Translations under genes and position numbers: made by a program
DNA from: Enterobacteriaceae bacterium RIT693
Lineage (GTDB): Bacteria > Pseudomonadota > Gammaproteobacteria > Enterobacterales > Enterobacteriaceae
Assembly: GCA_009668225.1 (NCBI GenBank)
Contig: WJYK01000011.1
Span: 83,161 to 147,160, forward strand
DNA: 64,000 nucleotides
Reading direction: 5' to 3'
Part shown: positions 20,567 to 35,261 of the stretch, in pieces
Position numbering within the stretch: position 1 is the first letter of the stretch
Layout: each line of letters starts with the position of its first letter
Notes under the pieces: model-generated
Seen by the model: the letters and a program-made list of their open reading frames with translations, nothing else
The model's database searches: none
What the model was told of the DNA's origin: nothing

Positions 20567-21511
20567 TTACCCCTTGCCTTTTACACTGCTGATAAAAGTT
20601 TTACGGGCGGAGGTGGAACCCAGACGCTCGGCTTCATTCAGCAGTTTCAGGGCCTTATCGATGTCGCCTTTATCCACCGCCTGTTTAATGGCGCGGTTAA
20701 AATAGCTTTCCGTATCATTGAGCATTGGCTCGCTTTTCGCGGCTGGCGCTGCCACAGGTGCTGGTGCTGGCGCAGCCGTCGGTGCCGCGTAAGCCGTCGG
20801 CGGTGCAACGTTGCCTACGACAACAGGTTTCATATCGGACCCACCGAAGATCTTGCCAATCATGATGTTGCCGCTGTTCTGTTCGGTTTTGACCTGCACC
20901 GTCAGCATACCCTGCCCGCTGTGGCGGGCAACCGGGTCGGCAACATCAGGAATGGCGTTGCTTGCCCCTTCGGCGTAGAGTTTCGCTGGGTTAATCATAC
21001 GGGTAGTTTCGGTCAGATCGCGTTTGGTGGTGTACACCAGCATATAAATCTGTTTCTGCCCCATCATCGGGGTCAGCTTCATCACGTTTTCCAGACGGTT
21101 GCCGGAGGTCATGCCCGGCTTCTGGTACTGGAAGTAGCTGCTCGGGAAGAAAGCAGAAGGCTGCATTTGCCCGTCGAGAATCAGGACGTTTGGCGCGTAA
21201 ACGCTCAAGTCTTTTACCAGGCTGGTCAGCGTGATTTCCAGCGATCCCTGGTCGGCGGGCAGGATGAACGCCGCCACGCTACCGGAGAGCTCACCCACGT
21301 TAAGGCTAGCCGAAGAAGCACTCAGCACCACGTCCTGGCTGACGGGTGGCATCAACGGAGTCCACGGCAAGCTCTGTAATTTCTCCGCTGGAATAGACGG
21401 TGCGGTTGAGACGTTTTGCGGGTTGATCGCCGCGTTGGCGGCAAAGGAGGCCGGAACGGACGACAAGCCCAGAACAGGAAGCAGGCAAAGCGCGAGAAGA
21501 TGTTTTTTCAT
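20567..21511 (-). CDS. malM: Maltose operon periplasmic protein MalM
   Basis: Periplasmic protein encoded last in the malK-lamB-malM operon; its role is not established. The 314-residue product has a signal peptide ([20 protein letters not shown], cleavage after SFA) and the family core [25 protein letters not shown]. An alanine/proline-rich linker near 215-240 precedes the conserved C-terminus [31 protein letters not shown] and SSVKGKG. It is slightly longer than E. coli MalM (306). Confidence 0.95.
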   Translation of the reverse strand: MKKHLLALCLLPVLGLSSVPASFAANAAINPQNVSTAPSIPAEKLQSLPWTPLMPPVSQDVVLSASSASLNVGELSGSVAAFILPADQGSLEITLTSLVKDLSVYAPNVLILDGQMQPSAFFPSSYFQYQKPGMTSGNRLENVMKLTPMMGQKQIYMLVYTTKRDLTETTRMINPAKLYAEGASNAIPDVADPVARHSGQGMLTVQVKTEQNSGNIMIGKIFGGSDMKPVVVGNVAPPTAYAAPTAAPAPAPVAAPAAKSEPMLNDTESYFNRAIKQAVDKGDIDKALKLLNEAERLGSTSARKTFISSVKGKG

Positions 21512-21531
21512 TGTTTTATCCTCGAAGCGAA

Positions 21532-21561
21532 CCCGTCTCCTTCAGGCAAAAAAGAGACGGG
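21532..21561 (-). other. Hairpin in the lamB-malM gap
   Basis: CCCGTCTC and GAGACGGG pair across a 14-nt loop that contains a T-run on the minus strand. It could moderate lamB/malM expression or protect mRNA ends. E. coli has a REP-type structure in the same gap, but the sequence here is different. Confidence 0.5.
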
Positions 21562-21610
21562 CCAGGCATGTGAAACCGGCGGGCGCTAAGCACCCGCACG
21601 GCGGGTTAAC

Positions 21611-22963
<1,353 letters not shown>

Positions 22964-22975
22964 TTATGGGAATGC

Positions 22976-24085
22976 TTAAACGCCGGGCTCTTGATGCAAC
23001 CGACGACATGCGGTGCCATCTTCTCGGAACAGATGGCAACGCTCTGGCGGCAGGCCAATAGCGAATGTGGCACCCTCTTTTACCAACACCACGTCGTTCT
23101 GGCGGTACACCAGGTTCTGACGAATGGCGGGGATTTGGATGTGAATCTGAGTCTCATGTCCCAGCTGTTCAACGACCTGCACTTCCCCTTCAAGGGTGAC
23201 GTCAGCAATGTCGCTCGGCAGCAGGTGTTCCGGGCGAATGCCAAGTGACATATTGGCTCCCACCTGAACGTTGCGGCTTTCCACCGGCAGCCAGACATGC
23301 TGACGGTTAGGCAATTCCACCTGCACCTGATCAATGGCCGTCGCGGTCACTTTCACCGGCAGGAAGTTCATTTTTGGCGACCCGATAAAACCCGCCACAA
23401 AGCGGTCTGCCGGGTAGTGATAAAGCTCTAACGGCTTCCCGACCTGCGCGACGCGACCGGCGTCCAGCACAACGATTTTGTCGGCCAGGGTCATCGCCTC
23501 AATCTGGTCATGGGTCACGTAAATCATCGTGCGGCCAAGGCGTTTATGCAGACGGGATATCTCGATACGCATCTGCACGCGCAGCGCCGCATCGAGGTTT
23601 GAAAGTGGTTCATCCAGCAGGAACACGCGCGGCTCCGCGACCAGCGTTCGGCCAATCGCTACGCGCTGGCGTTGTCCACCGGAGAGCGCTTTCGGGCGTC
23701 TTTCCAGCAGGTGCGCGAGCTGCAGGGTTTCTGAAACCTGATTGACGCGCTGGTTGATATCGTCTTTTTTTGCCCCGGCAAGCTTCAGGCCAAAGGACAT
23801 ATTTTCCGCGACAGAGAGATGCGGATAGAGGGCGTACGACTGAAACACCATGCCAACGCCGCGTTCAGCGGGCGGGATGTCGTTCATGCGCTTTTCACCA
23901 ATCAGCAGTTCGCCGCTGGTGATGGTTTCAAGCCCTGCAATCATTCGCAGCAGCGTTGACTTACCGCAGCCTGAGGGTCCGACAAAAACCACGAATTCTC
24001 CTTCATTGATGTCGAGGTTGATATCTTTCGACACCACCACGTCACCCCAGGCTTTTGTTACGTTCCGCAGCTGTACGCTTGCCAT
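22976..24085 (-). CDS. malK: Maltose ABC transporter ATPase MalK
   Basis: Cytoplasmic ATPase of the MalFGK2 importer, which also sequesters MalT and is inhibited by EIIA-Glc. The 369-residue protein has Walker [10 protein letters not shown] with K42, the Q-loop in [13 protein letters not shown], the signature [13 protein letters not shown] and Walker [13 protein letters not shown], followed by the regulatory OB-type C-terminal domain. The ATG at 24083-24085 behind GAGGGAG is preferred over a GTG two codons earlier. It leads the operon with lamB and malM, diverging from malEFG. Confidence 0.97.
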   Translation of the reverse strand: MASVQLRNVTKAWGDVVVSKDINLDINEGEFVVFVGPSGCGKSTLLRMIAGLETITSGELLIGEKRMNDIPPAERGVGMVFQSYALYPHLSVAENMSFGLKLAGAKKDDINQRVNQVSETLQLAHLLERRPKALSGGQRQRVAIGRTLVAEPRVFLLDEPLSNLDAALRVQMRIEISRLHKRLGRTMIYVTHDQIEAMTLADKIVVLDAGRVAQVGKPLELYHYPADRFVAGFIGSPKMNFLPVKVTATAIDQVQVELPNRQHVWLPVESRNVQVGANMSLGIRPEHLLPSDIADVTLEGEVQVVEQLGHETQIHIQIPAIRQNLVYRQNDVVLVKEGATFAIGLPPERCHLFREDGTACRRLHQEPGV

Positions 24086-25651
<1,566 letters not shown>

Positions 25652-25657
25652 ACCTTG

Positions 25658-25824
25658 CCCCTCACCCCGGCCCTCTCCCCATAGGGGAGAGGGGGAATTC
25701 GGATTGAATCCGGCCTCTCCCCTAAGGGAGGGGGAATTCGGAAGGCATCCGCGCCTCCGCTGGAGTGAGAAAGCTGGCCCTTTCTATCCCCTCTCCCTTG
25801 CGGGGAGAGGGTTAGGGTGAGGGG
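25658..25824. repeat. Composite CCCTCTCCC-type palindromic repeat between malE and malF
   Basis: Outer arms CCCCTCACCCCGGCCCTC (from 25658) and the inverted GGGTTAGGGTGAGGGG (to 25824) pair over about 23 bases with few mismatches. Inside are three smaller hairpins, each a CCCTCTCCC arm facing GGGAGAGGG. The string GGGGGAATTCGG occurs twice (near 25691 and 25731). E. coli has REP elements in the same gap, which stabilise malE mRNA and lower malF/G expression; this element probably plays the same role with a different sequence family. Confidence 0.75.
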
Positions 25825-25851
25825 AAATAATACGCTGTAGAGGAAGACCCC

Positions 25852-27396
25852 ATGGATGCAGTTAAAAAGAGCCGCTGGTGGCAACGCGAGGGACTGAAGT
25901 GGTCAGTCATCGGCGCATTAGGCCTGCTGGTTGGCTATCTTGTGGTTTTAATGTACGCCCAGGGGGAGTACCTGTTCGCCATTATGACGCTGATTTTAAG
26001 CTCACTTGGCCTCTATATTTTTGCTAACCGTAAGGCCTATGCCTGGCGCTATGTTTACCCCGGAATGGCCGGTATGGGGCTGTTCGTCCTGTTCCCGCTG
26101 ATTTGCACCATCGCCATCGCCTTTACCAACTACAGCAGCACCAACCAGCTGACCTTTGAACGCGCGCAGCAGGTGCTGATGGACCGCCAGTATCAGGCGG
26201 GAAAAACGTTCAATTTTGGGCTTTACCCGAACGGCAACGAGTGGACGCTGGCGCTCACCGACGGAGAAAGCGGTAAAAACTATGTTTCGGACAAATTCAC
26301 CTTTGGCGGCGCACAAAAAATCCAGCTGAAAGAGGCTGATGCGCTGCCGGAAGGCGAGCGCGGCAACCTGCGTGTGATCACCCAAAACCGCCAGGCGCTC
26401 GGCCAGATAACCGCCGTCCTGCCGGATGAAAGCAGGGTCGTCATGAGCTCGCTGCGCCAGTTTTCAGGCACTCGCCCGCTCTATACCCTGGCGGAAAACG
26501 GCGAGCTGACCAATAACCAAAGCGGCGCAAAATACGCGCCAAATGAGCACATCGGCTATTACCAGGCGATTAACGCCGACGGCAGCTGGGCCGGGGAGCA
26601 GCTAAGCCCGGGCTATACCGTGACCATTGGCTGGAAAAACTTCCTTCGCGTCTTCCATGATGACGGCATCCAAAAGCCGTTCCTGGCCATCTTCGTCTGG
26701 ACGGTGATTTTCTCCGTGCTGACGGTGATTCTTACCGTCGCGGTGGGGATGGTGCTGGCCTGCGTAGTACAGTGGGAATCATTGAAAGGCAAAGCGGTCT
26801 ACCGCCTGCTGCTGATTCTGCCCTACGCCGTGCCTTCGTTTATTTCGATTTTGATTTTCAAAGGCTTGTTCAACCAAAGCTTCGGCGAAATCAACATGAT
26901 GCTGAGCGCGCTGTTTGGCATTAAACCGGCATGGTTTACCGACCCGATAACCGCCCGTTCGATGATAATCATCGTCAATACCTGGCTGGGCTATCCGTAC
27001 ATGATGATTTTGTGCATGGGGCTGCTGAAGGCCATTCCTGACGACCTTTATGAAGCGTCGGCGATGGACGGTGCAGGTCCATTCCAGAACTTCTTTAAAA
27101 TCACGTTGCCGCTGCTGATTAAGCCGCTCACGCCGCTGATGATTGCCAGCTTTGCCTTTAACTTTAACAACTTTGTGCTGATTCAGCTGTTGACCAACGG
27201 CGGGCCGGACCGGCTCGGGACGACCACGCCGGCCGGCTATACCGACCTGCTGGTGAGCTACACCTACCGCATCGCCTTTGAAGGCGGCGGCGGCCAGGAC
27301 TTTGGCCTCGCCGCGGCTATCGCCACGCTTATCTTCCTGCTGGTTGGGGCGCTGGCTATTGTGAACCTGAAAGCCACCCGCATGAAGTTTGATTAA
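25852..27396 (+). CDS. malF: Maltose ABC transporter permease MalF
   Basis: Inner-membrane subunit of MalFGK2. The 514-residue protein has two or three N-terminal helices and the large periplasmic P2 domain (about residues 90-275) that contacts MalE. Six C-terminal helices follow, with the EAA loop EASAMDGAGPFQNFFKITLPLL near residue 400 that docks on MalK. Length equals E. coli MalF. It follows malE after the repeat and precedes malG by 12 bp. Confidence 0.97.
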   Translation: MDAVKKSRWWQREGLKWSVIGALGLLVGYLVVLMYAQGEYLFAIMTLILSSLGLYIFANRKAYAWRYVYPGMAGMGLFVLFPLICTIAIAFTNYSSTNQLTFERAQQVLMDRQYQAGKTFNFGLYPNGNEWTLALTDGESGKNYVSDKFTFGGAQKIQLKEADALPEGERGNLRVITQNRQALGQITAVLPDESRVVMSSLRQFSGTRPLYTLAENGELTNNQSGAKYAPNEHIGYYQAINADGSWAGEQLSPGYTVTIGWKNFLRVFHDDGIQKPFLAIFVWTVIFSVLTVILTVAVGMVLACVVQWESLKGKAVYRLLLILPYAVPSFISILIFKGLFNQSFGEINMMLSALFGIKPAWFTDPITARSMIIIVNTWLGYPYMMILCMGLLKAIPDDLYEASAMDGAGPFQNFFKITLPLLIKPLTPLMIASFAFNFNNFVLIQLLTNGGPDRLGTTTPAGYTDLLVSYTYRIAFEGGGGQDFGLAAAIATLIFLLVGALAIVNLKATRMKFD

Positions 27397-27408
27397 GGAG
27401 CCTGACCT

Positions 27409-28299
27409 ATGGCTATGGTGCAACCCAAATCTCAAAAGCTGCGTCTGTTTCTCACGCACTTTCTGCTGCTGTTGTTTATCGCGGCAATCATGTTCCCGCT
27501 GCTGATGGTTATCGCCATCTCACTGCGTCCGGGTAACTTTGCGACCGGCAGCCTTATCCCGGACCAGGTCTCGTGGGAACACTGGAAACTGGCGCTGGGC
27601 TTTAGCGTTGAGCATGCCGACGGCCGCGTCACGCCGCCGCCGTTCCCGGTCCTGCTGTGGCTGTGGAACTCGGTAAAAATTGCCGGCATTACGGCGATTA
27701 GCATCGTCGCCCTTTCCACCACCTGCGCTTACGCCTTTGCCCGTATGCGCTTCCCGGGGAAAGCGACGCTGCTGAAAGGCATGCTGATTTTCCAGATGTT
27801 CCCTGCGGTGCTGTCACTGGTGGCGCTGTATGCCCTGTTTGATCGCCTGGGCCAGTACATTCCGTTTATCGGCCTGAATACCCACGGCGGGGTTATCTTT
27901 GCTTATCTGGGCGGGATTGCGCTGCACGTCTGGACGATTAAAGGCTACTTCGAAACCATCGACGGTTCGCTTGAAGAAGCCGCCGCGCTCGACGGAGCAA
28001 CGCCGTGGCAGGCGTTCCGACTGGTGCTGCTGCCGCTGTCGGTGCCGATTCTGGCGGTGGTGTTTATTCTTTCGTTTATCGGCGCGATTACCGAAGTGCC
28101 GGTGGCCTCTTTGCTGCTGCGCGACGTGGACAGCTATACGCTGGCCGTTGGCATGCAACAGTACCTTAATCCGCAGAACTACCTGTGGGGTGATTTTGCC
28201 GCCGCGGCGGTGCTCTCCGCGATACCGATTACCGTTGTCTTCCTGCTGGCCCAGCGCTGGCTGGTGAGCGGCCTGACCGCCGGCGGGGTGAAAGGTTAA
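27409..28299 (+). CDS. malG: Maltose ABC transporter permease MalG
   Basis: Second membrane subunit of the maltose importer. The 296-residue protein has six hydrophobic helices and the EAA motif [23 protein letters not shown] cut near residue 190-212. The C-terminal [10 protein letters not shown] tail reaches toward MalK in the E. coli structure. The start follows AAGGAGCCTGACCT and lies 12 bp after malF. Confidence 0.97.
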   Translation: MAMVQPKSQKLRLFLTHFLLLLFIAAIMFPLLMVIAISLRPGNFATGSLIPDQVSWEHWKLALGFSVEHADGRVTPPPFPVLLWLWNSVKIAGITAISIVALSTTCAYAFARMRFPGKATLLKGMLIFQMFPAVLSLVALYALFDRLGQYIPFIGLNTHGGVIFAYLGGIALHVWTIKGYFETIDGSLEEAAALDGATPWQAFRLVLLPLSVPILAVVFILSFIGAITEVPVASLLLRDVDSYTLAVGMQQYLNPQNYLWGDFAAAAVLSAIPITVVFLLAQRWLVSGLTAGGVKG

Positions 28300-28378
28300 C
28301 GTTTATCCCTGAAAGTCATTGGCTTCATCTTTATGCCATACCACTGCAACCCTCACTTTGACCTTAGCATTTTATTCA

Positions 28379-28405
28379 GGCGGCCCCAGGGCCGCCCTTT
28401 TTTAT
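28379..28405. terminator. Terminator between malG and psiE
   Basis: GGCGGC, a CCCAGG loop and GCCGCC with a CCC extension are followed by TTTTTTATT on the plus strand. It ends malEFG, about 80 bp after malG, and overlaps the end of convergent psiE. Confidence 0.85.
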
Positions 28406-28809
28406 TCTCGTTTCAGGCGCTGGCTGTTGCACAGCCAAAGCGTTATCACCAGCACCAGAATCGCCCCCGAATAAATCAGCACGTCGAGCGGTGATTTATG
28501 ATCGATGATAATCAGGCGCACGATCGCGGTGATGCCGATGTAGACGAAGTAGCGCAGCGGGAAGTGATAGCCCGACTGAAAGTACTTCACAATCAGCGCG
28601 ATAAACTCGAAATAGAGGAAGTAAACCACCAGACCCTCGATAAACAGATACGAGCTGGCGTCATCCCCCGGCGTGAACAGCACGGTGGCCAGGTGAATGG
28701 TTTCTTTGCCCAGGAAGATAATCAGGATCAGCCCCAGGGCTAATAAACCCAGATTGAGCACCGTCTGCATGACGGTAGAAATCCAGGCAAAACGCGGTGT
28801 CGCAGGCAT
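28402..28809 (-). CDS. psiE: Phosphate-starvation-inducible protein PsiE
   Basis: A 135-residue inner-membrane protein with four hydrophobic helices, first seen in E. coli as a phosphate-starvation-inducible gene; function unknown. The family core [22 protein letters not shown] and [20 protein letters not shown] is intact. In E. coli xylE separates psiE from malG; here the two genes are direct neighbours. Confidence 0.93.
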   Translation of the reverse strand: MPATPRFAWISTVMQTVLNLGLLALGLILIIFLGKETIHLATVLFTPGDDASSYLFIEGLVVYFLYFEFIALIVKYFQSGYHFPLRYFVYIGITAIVRLIIIDHKSPLDVLIYSGAILVLVITLWLCNSQRLKRE

Positions 28810-28894
28810 AACAGCCCCTCATTATTATTGTGGTATTGAGAGGCTGTTATACTTTGAAAGTGTGATCTGGATCTAGTTTATTTACTTACCTTCA

Positions 28895-30991
28895 CTAGCG
28901 GAAATTTTCACTGCGATCGTTAGTCATGCCGTAGAGGTCGAACTTACGACCCAGCATCTGCCCACCGTCTCGCGTCAGCGGCGTCCAGCTCACCTGGGCA
29001 CGGCTGCGGGTCGGGTAAGCCGAGAAGATATCCAGCGGCACGTTGATGTAGAAACCTTTGGTAAAGTCCCCTTCCCCGTACTCTTTTTTCGACACGTTGG
29101 TGATGGTGGCGTAGGTACCTACCACAATGCCGCTGTCAAAGTGTTTAGATATCTCCAGCGTGCCGCCCTTATCCTGTGCCAGGTACTGGCCAATGCTGAG
29201 CTTAACCAGCACATCCTGAGCAAACGGCGGCGTCCAGTAGCCGGTGATATGCCCCGTTTTGGCGCTGTAGTCGGTAAACTTCATCATATCCTGCGAGCTG
29301 CGCCAGTCGCGCTGCTTGACGTAGTTGCCGTTGACGCCAATCGCCCAGTTGCTGTCCACCGGGCGGTAAAGCAGCTCGGCGCCTGCCCCGCCGTACATCG
29401 TTTCCAGGTAGCCCGCATAAACCTGGCCGTAGATCCCATGTCCGAAGTACTGGAAGTAGTTAGCCTGCAGGTTGTTGATGTAGACATCGTTTTCTACGTA
29501 ATCACGCACATGCGTACGCACGCGCGGCAGCGTGGAGTCCGCCGGCGGGTTGGTGTAGTTAAATTTGTCGTAGTTATTGGCGACGTTGGCAAACAGGCTG
29601 CCGCTGGTTAACAGGTGATCCGTCAGCCAGTAGTCCGCGTTCCCCATCACCCCAAGCTGGTACATATAGAAGCTTTCCGGGCCGCCGATGGACTGGTTGA
29701 GGATCGGATCTATCGAGTAGTTAAAGCGCGATTTTTCAATGTAATAACCTTGCTCGGTGCTTTCAGGTACCACCGGCTCAACGCGTTTTTGTACCAGCGT
29801 GGTTTCATGACCCAGCGGCTCGCCTGCAAGATGGTTGCGCAGGCTGGCGACGTCCGTTTCCGTGGTCACCTGAGGCATGTTGAGGCGGCTTTCAGTCACG
29901 CGAATGGTGCGAATATTGTCCGGCAGGTCATTCATGATAATGCGGTTGGCTCGCTCAATGCCTTCGCGGGAATTACGGTATTTCACCTGCTCGCCCGTGA
30001 CGTACAGCGTGTCACCTTTGACCTGAATATTTGGGTTAACCAGCCCGGCGTTGTACTTGAGATCGGTCAGTTGGTTTGCCACCACGTTATGCTGCAGAAT
30101 TTCGTCCTGCGGATGAGGCTGGTACTCCGGGCGGCGGGAGTCGTTGTAGCCCGGCTTGAGGTCGTTGAAATTGGTGCGGAGCGTCACGCCGAACATAAAG
30201 GTGTTGCCGCGCTCGTAGCTCATGTTCACGTCGGCCCAGTCGGTCAGCCGGTAGATAGCCCCAACGTTCACGCTGCTGCGCTGGTCTATTTTCCCTGCGA
30301 ACTCATGGCTATAGTTGTTGCCTTCGTACTCAAGCTTCAGCCTCAGCGGCTGCCACGGCGTTTGGTACTCTACGCCGCCGAACAGCGACGTGGGGCCGTG
30401 GAACATACCGCTGAAGTTAAATGAGCCAGCCATGTTGTAGCTGTTATCACGATGACAGTATTTGTCGCTGTATTCACATAACGGGTTCTTGATGTTTCCG
30501 CTGGTGCCTAAATAGCCCCAGCCCATGCCGAGGCTGAAGTCGAACGGCCCCCAGGCTTTACTCGCTACCACATATTCGCCATCAAACAAACCAGTGCCAC
30601 CCAGATCGCGAATACCAGCGGACACCTGAGGTAGCCAGTACCCTTCTTCCCACAGGCGGAATTTCACGTCAAACGCTTTGTCTTTGTAGGTCTGATTGCC
30701 CGAGAACGCCTGCACGCTACTGTAGCGGCGGGTACGCACGTCGGTATAACGCAGCGTGGCTTCCATCCAGGGGAAAAGCTGCATGGAGGCGGAGTAAAAG
30801 CGGTACTGGTCGTTATCGCGGTAGTTAAGGTTGAACTCACCCTCTGGCGCCATACGCGCCGTCGGCGTTTGCAGCAGGCCTACGCCGCCAAAGTCTGCCT
30901 GAGAGGGACCAACGGGTGCCGGATACGTTTCGGCGCGGCAGGCGGAGGTCACCGCCAGCGCAATCAGGCTATACAGGTAACGTTTTTTCAT
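28895..30991 (-). CDS. yjbH: YjbH, outer-membrane exopolysaccharide operon protein
   Basis: The 698-residue exported protein belongs to the YjbH family (WbfB-like), thought to be an outer-membrane beta barrel for export of an uncharacterised exopolysaccharide. A signal peptide ([20 protein letters not shown]) precedes [24 protein letters not shown], the family opening. Two barrel-like halves flank a soluble part with [21 protein letters not shown] near 335-355. Length is the same as E. coli YjbH. The start overlaps the yjbG stop as TAATG. Confidence 0.94.
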   Translation of the reverse strand: MKKRYLYSLIALAVTSACRAETYPAPVGPSQADFGGVGLLQTPTARMAPEGEFNLNYRDNDQYRFYSASMQLFPWMEATLRYTDVRTRRYSSVQAFSGNQTYKDKAFDVKFRLWEEGYWLPQVSAGIRDLGGTGLFDGEYVVASKAWGPFDFSLGMGWGYLGTSGNIKNPLCEYSDKYCHRDNSYNMAGSFNFSGMFHGPTSLFGGVEYQTPWQPLRLKLEYEGNNYSHEFAGKIDQRSSVNVGAIYRLTDWADVNMSYERGNTFMFGVTLRTNFNDLKPGYNDSRRPEYQPHPQDEILQHNVVANQLTDLKYNAGLVNPNIQVKGDTLYVTGEQVKYRNSREGIERANRIIMNDLPDNIRTIRVTESRLNMPQVTTETDVASLRNHLAGEPLGHETTLVQKRVEPVVPESTEQGYYIEKSRFNYSIDPILNQSIGGPESFYMYQLGVMGNADYWLTDHLLTSGSLFANVANNYDKFNYTNPPADSTLPRVRTHVRDYVENDVYINNLQANYFQYFGHGIYGQVYAGYLETMYGGAGAELLYRPVDSNWAIGVNGNYVKQRDWRSSQDMMKFTDYSAKTGHITGYWTPPFAQDVLVKLSIGQYLAQDKGGTLEISKHFDSGIVVGTYATITNVSKKEYGEGDFTKGFYINVPLDIFSAYPTRSRAQVSWTPLTRDGGQMLGRKFDLYGMTNDRSENFR

Positions 30992-31728
30992 TAATCCGGT
31001 ATCCGGTGTGTCAGGGAATTGAGGATTTGCTGGTTCAGCTCGTCAAAAGTGGAGCTGAAAAGGCGGTCGGAGAAACCCACAAAAATGAGGCTGCCTGGCG
31101 AGGGTTCGATATGGCGTTTATTCCAGTACGCCACCGGCGCTTTTTCGGTTTTGCCATCCGGGTAAATGACCCAGGCATAGCTTCTGTCTGCACCGCTCAA
31201 CAGGCTGGTGTCGTCGAGATATTCATCCACGCTACGTCCGGGCGTGAACGCTTTCACGCCCGGCGAGCTGACTAACCCCACCAGCGTTATTGTGGTGGGC
31301 TGTGGCCCAGTCCACAGGCTGTACTCCCCCTGAAGCGGCACGTTCGCCTGCGGGCGCAGACGGACCCAGTCAGGATCCAGATTAACAAACTGCCGCCCGG
31401 TGACATGGATTGCGCTAAGCTGTTGGCGCAGCCCGTTGATTGCCGCACCGTCATCACCGCCTTCATCCGCGGCAACTTCGCTGAGGCGCGACAGGAGCTG
31501 CTGCTGTTTTTGTTCTTCTGCCGCGCTGGCCTGCCGTTCGCTGATAACCGCTCCCGGCCACCAGCTGCGGCTGAGTTCAGGGCGTGTCACTAAATCCGCC
31601 AGCCGCTCAGCGTCTTTAATCACCTGCGGCTGCGTTTGCGATTTGCTATAAACCGTCACGGTACTTTCTGCGTGGCTTAAGGCGCTGGCGAAAAGCAGGG
31701 CTATCAGGGGAAAGGGGATTTTTTTCAT
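30991..31728 (-). CDS. yjbG: YjbG, exopolysaccharide operon periplasmic protein
   Basis: A 245-residue periplasmic protein with a signal peptide ([20 protein letters not shown]). It belongs to the capsule-biosynthesis GfcC-like family, which resembles Wza-type beta-grasp domains. The C-terminal part ([20 protein letters not shown] and [13 protein letters not shown]) fits that family. It is overlapped by four bases with yjbF (ATGA) and by one with yjbH, showing a tightly coupled operon. Confidence 0.92.
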   Translation of the reverse strand: MKKIPFPLIALLFASALSHAESTVTVYSKSQTQPQVIKDAERLADLVTRPELSRSWWPGAVISERQASAAEEQKQQQLLSRLSEVAADEGGDDGAAINGLRQQLSAIHVTGRQFVNLDPDWVRLRPQANVPLQGEYSLWTGPQPTTITLVGLVSSPGVKAFTPGRSVDEYLDDTSLLSGADRSYAWVIYPDGKTEKAPVAYWNKRHIEPSPGSLIFVGFSDRLFSSTFDELNQQILNSLTHRIPD

Positions 31729-32363
31729 TGTTTTGCCGCCTTCACAAGAAGGGTGGTGATAGGCCAGTAGCCTGGACCAAGATACTGTTTTGATTGGCGG
31801 ATTTGCCCTTCATCGTCCACCCAATAGCGGTTCGTCCAGCTTTTACCTGACGCGGTAACGTCTTCTTCAAGTACCCGAACTTTGGTCACACTACTGCCAA
31901 CTTTCACCGTGTCGGTGCCATCAAATTCAAAAGTGGAGGTCGCGGTTGCATAGCGTACCTGCTGGTGTTCGGTCCAGGCTATTTGCCGGGTCCAGCTCGC
32001 ACCCTCCGTAATCTGTTTCACTTTCGCCAGCGGGTCGCTGCCCAGGTTGGTAACTTCCGTCAGGTTGTCCCCCAGCCCGGAGGTTTTCACAATGCGGCCG
32101 TTTTGCGTGACGATGACCGCTCTGTCCTGCGTCACCCATTTCTGCTGGCCATCTTCGTTATAAGCAAGCACCACGAACAGCTGAGGCCCGCTGTTGATGC
32201 TCATGTACTGGCTGGCGTAGCGCATCTCGGCAATTTCATTGTCAGTAAGCTGCACACCACCGCCCCCGGCGATACTGTGCCAAAGTGAAGCGCCCAGCCC
32301 CCTTGTAGTGGCGAAGCACGCCTGAAGTAACAGACAGACAAAGAGTATTGCGAGTCGCTGCAC
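31725..32363 (-). CDS. yjbF: YjbF, exopolysaccharide operon lipoprotein (GfcB-like)
   Basis: A 212-residue lipoprotein of the YjbF/GfcB family, probably anchored in the outer membrane. The likely start is the GTG at 32361-32363 behind GGGGAATCAA, giving MQRLAILFVCLLLQACF with an LLQA-C lipobox. The in-frame ATG nine codons upstream would place the hydrophobic core too far in. The family core ASLWHSIAGGGGVQL and NRYWVDDEGQIRQSKQYLGPGYWPI is present. Role inferred from operon context with yjbE, yjbG and yjbH. Confidence 0.88.
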   Translation of the reverse strand: MQRLAILFVCLLLQACFATTRGLGASLWHSIAGGGGVQLTDNEIAEMRYASQYMSINSGPQLFVVLAYNEDGQQKWVTQDRAVIVTQNGRIVKTSGLGDNLTEVTNLGSDPLAKVKQITEGASWTRQIAWTEHQQVRYATATSTFEFDGTDTVKVGSSVTKVRVLEEDVTASGKSWTNRYWVDDEGQIRQSKQYLGPGYWPITTLLVKAAKQ

Positions 32364-32426
32364 GTTGATTCCCCGATTTAAAATAACCACACCGAAGTGT
32401 GGTTATGGTTAAACACACCCGAAACG

Positions 32427-32678
32427 TTAACGGGTGGTGGTGCTGGTCGTGGTGGTTGTGGTGGTGCCGGTGTTAGAACCGTCGCCGCCACCGGTCGCGG
32501 CTAACGCCACGCCGACCGCTGACCCAACAGTGCTGGCGCTGGTTGCAGCAGAACTGCCTGCAGACACAGAGGTCGCCTGCGCGCCGGCCGCGTCACCCAC
32601 TGCTACAGGGTCAGCATTCGCCGCGCCGGCGGCTGCCAGCGTAAATATGGCTAAAGCGCCATAAAGGGTTTTTCTCAT
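32427..32678 (-). CDS. yjbE: YjbE, small exported protein of the exopolysaccharide operon
   Basis: An 83-residue secreted protein with a signal peptide ending ANA, then a low-complexity Ala/Ser/Thr/Gly body and a C-terminal run of threonines ([13 protein letters not shown]). E. coli YjbE is nearly the same. It leads yjbEFGH, which in E. coli is under Rcs phosphorelay control and affects colony morphology. The threonine run is coded by GGTGGT/GTGGTG-like repeats around 32430-32470, a possible slippage site. Confidence 0.9.
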   Translation of the reverse strand: MRKTLYGALAIFTLAAAGAANADPVAVGDAAGAQATSVSAGSSAATSASTVGSAVGVALAATGGGDGSNTGTTTTTTTSTTTR

Positions 32679-33000
32679 TACAATTTCCCTTCATTGAATG
32701 AATGGAGATTTACCCGAAAAGGCTTTCAGGCGCGATCGAGTATACACAACACAATGTGGTGAATTAGCTTGCGGGAAATAAGGAGCGCACTTTAAGAAAA
32801 AGAGTAAAAATCAAAATTGAAACCACATAAAACTTAAAATAAATGCATAATAAACAAATAATTAAATACAAATTAGATAAGCTCAAATTCAAGATAATCT
32901 TAAATTAAAGACATAGATATGGTGCAGGAAAGATAATTTTCAGATTTACCTCAGGGTGGCAATATCGAAAATTATGACAACAAGGAGATAACTCTTATAA
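32679..33000. promoter_or_regulatory. AT-rich yjbE upstream region
   Basis: About 320 bp without a gene between yjbE and the pgi terminator. From about 32800 to 32930 it is strongly A/T-rich with phased A-tracts, the kind of DNA bound and silenced by H-NS. It presumably holds the yjbEFGH promoter. I did not find a confident RcsB box by eye. Confidence 0.5.
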
Positions 33001-33032
33001 AAAATATGCCAGCACAAGGCTGGCATATTTTA
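33001..33032 (-). terminator. Terminator of pgi
   Basis: On the minus strand AAATATGCCAGC, a short loop and GCTGGCATATTT form a long stem with a T-rich end. It lies 15-45 bases past the pgi stop. Confidence 0.88.
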
Positions 33033-33046
33033 ATCACGCGGGTTAA

Positions 33047-34834
<1,788 letters not shown>

Positions 34835-34939
34835 TTAAATTCCTGATTCCGGATTTAACATGAAAAATCCGCATAACCCCGCAGTTGACATGCCTTCGCT
34901 GAAGCTTTATTTATTAGGCGCTACCTGCGCTTGCGCAGG

Positions 34940-35256
34940 CCAGAAGAGGCGCGTTGCCCAGAAAATCGTATCCGAGAAACCAGTAACGAAGACGATACGT
35001 GAGGGGGAGCAACGCCGAGATGATGGAGCGGCTGGTCACGCTTATTGTCGGCTGCAGGGGCTGAATCCTCTGGGTTGTCACCAGGAAACGTTCGCAGTCG
35101 AGCGTTTCATGTTCGGCTCACAAAGCCGAATAAACAAGGTGGAGCACTTCTGGGTGATCTCGTAGTTCTCCTGCTCTGCGCCCACCCGTTTACCGCTCTT
35201 CCCTTGTGCCAAGGCTGAATACTTTTTTGCCAGTTGAATGGCCCCCTGACACGAGG
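34940..35256 (+). ncRNA. Lysine riboswitch (L-box) controlling lysC
   Basis: The lysC leader matches the E. coli L-box closely: AGAAGAGGCGCGTTGCCCA near 34942, GCTGAATCCTCTGGGTTGTC near 35060 and GGAGCACTTCTGGGTG near 35141. P1 is formed by CCAGAAG (34940-34946) and CTTCTGG (35147-35153). In the expression platform CCTTGTG (35202-35208) can pair with CACGAGG (35250-35256), hiding the lysC ribosome site. The pairing matches translational shut-off when lysine is bound; RNase E-mediated decay is also known in E. coli. The rest of the pgi-lysC gap (34697-34939) holds the two divergent promoters and no gene. Confidence 0.93.
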
Positions 35257-35261
35257 TAGTT

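Noticed and set aside
34860..35165. 101-codon frame upstream of lysC
   Set aside because: It overlaps the lysine riboswitch aptamer, whose conserved structure explains the sequence; no ribosome site or homology.
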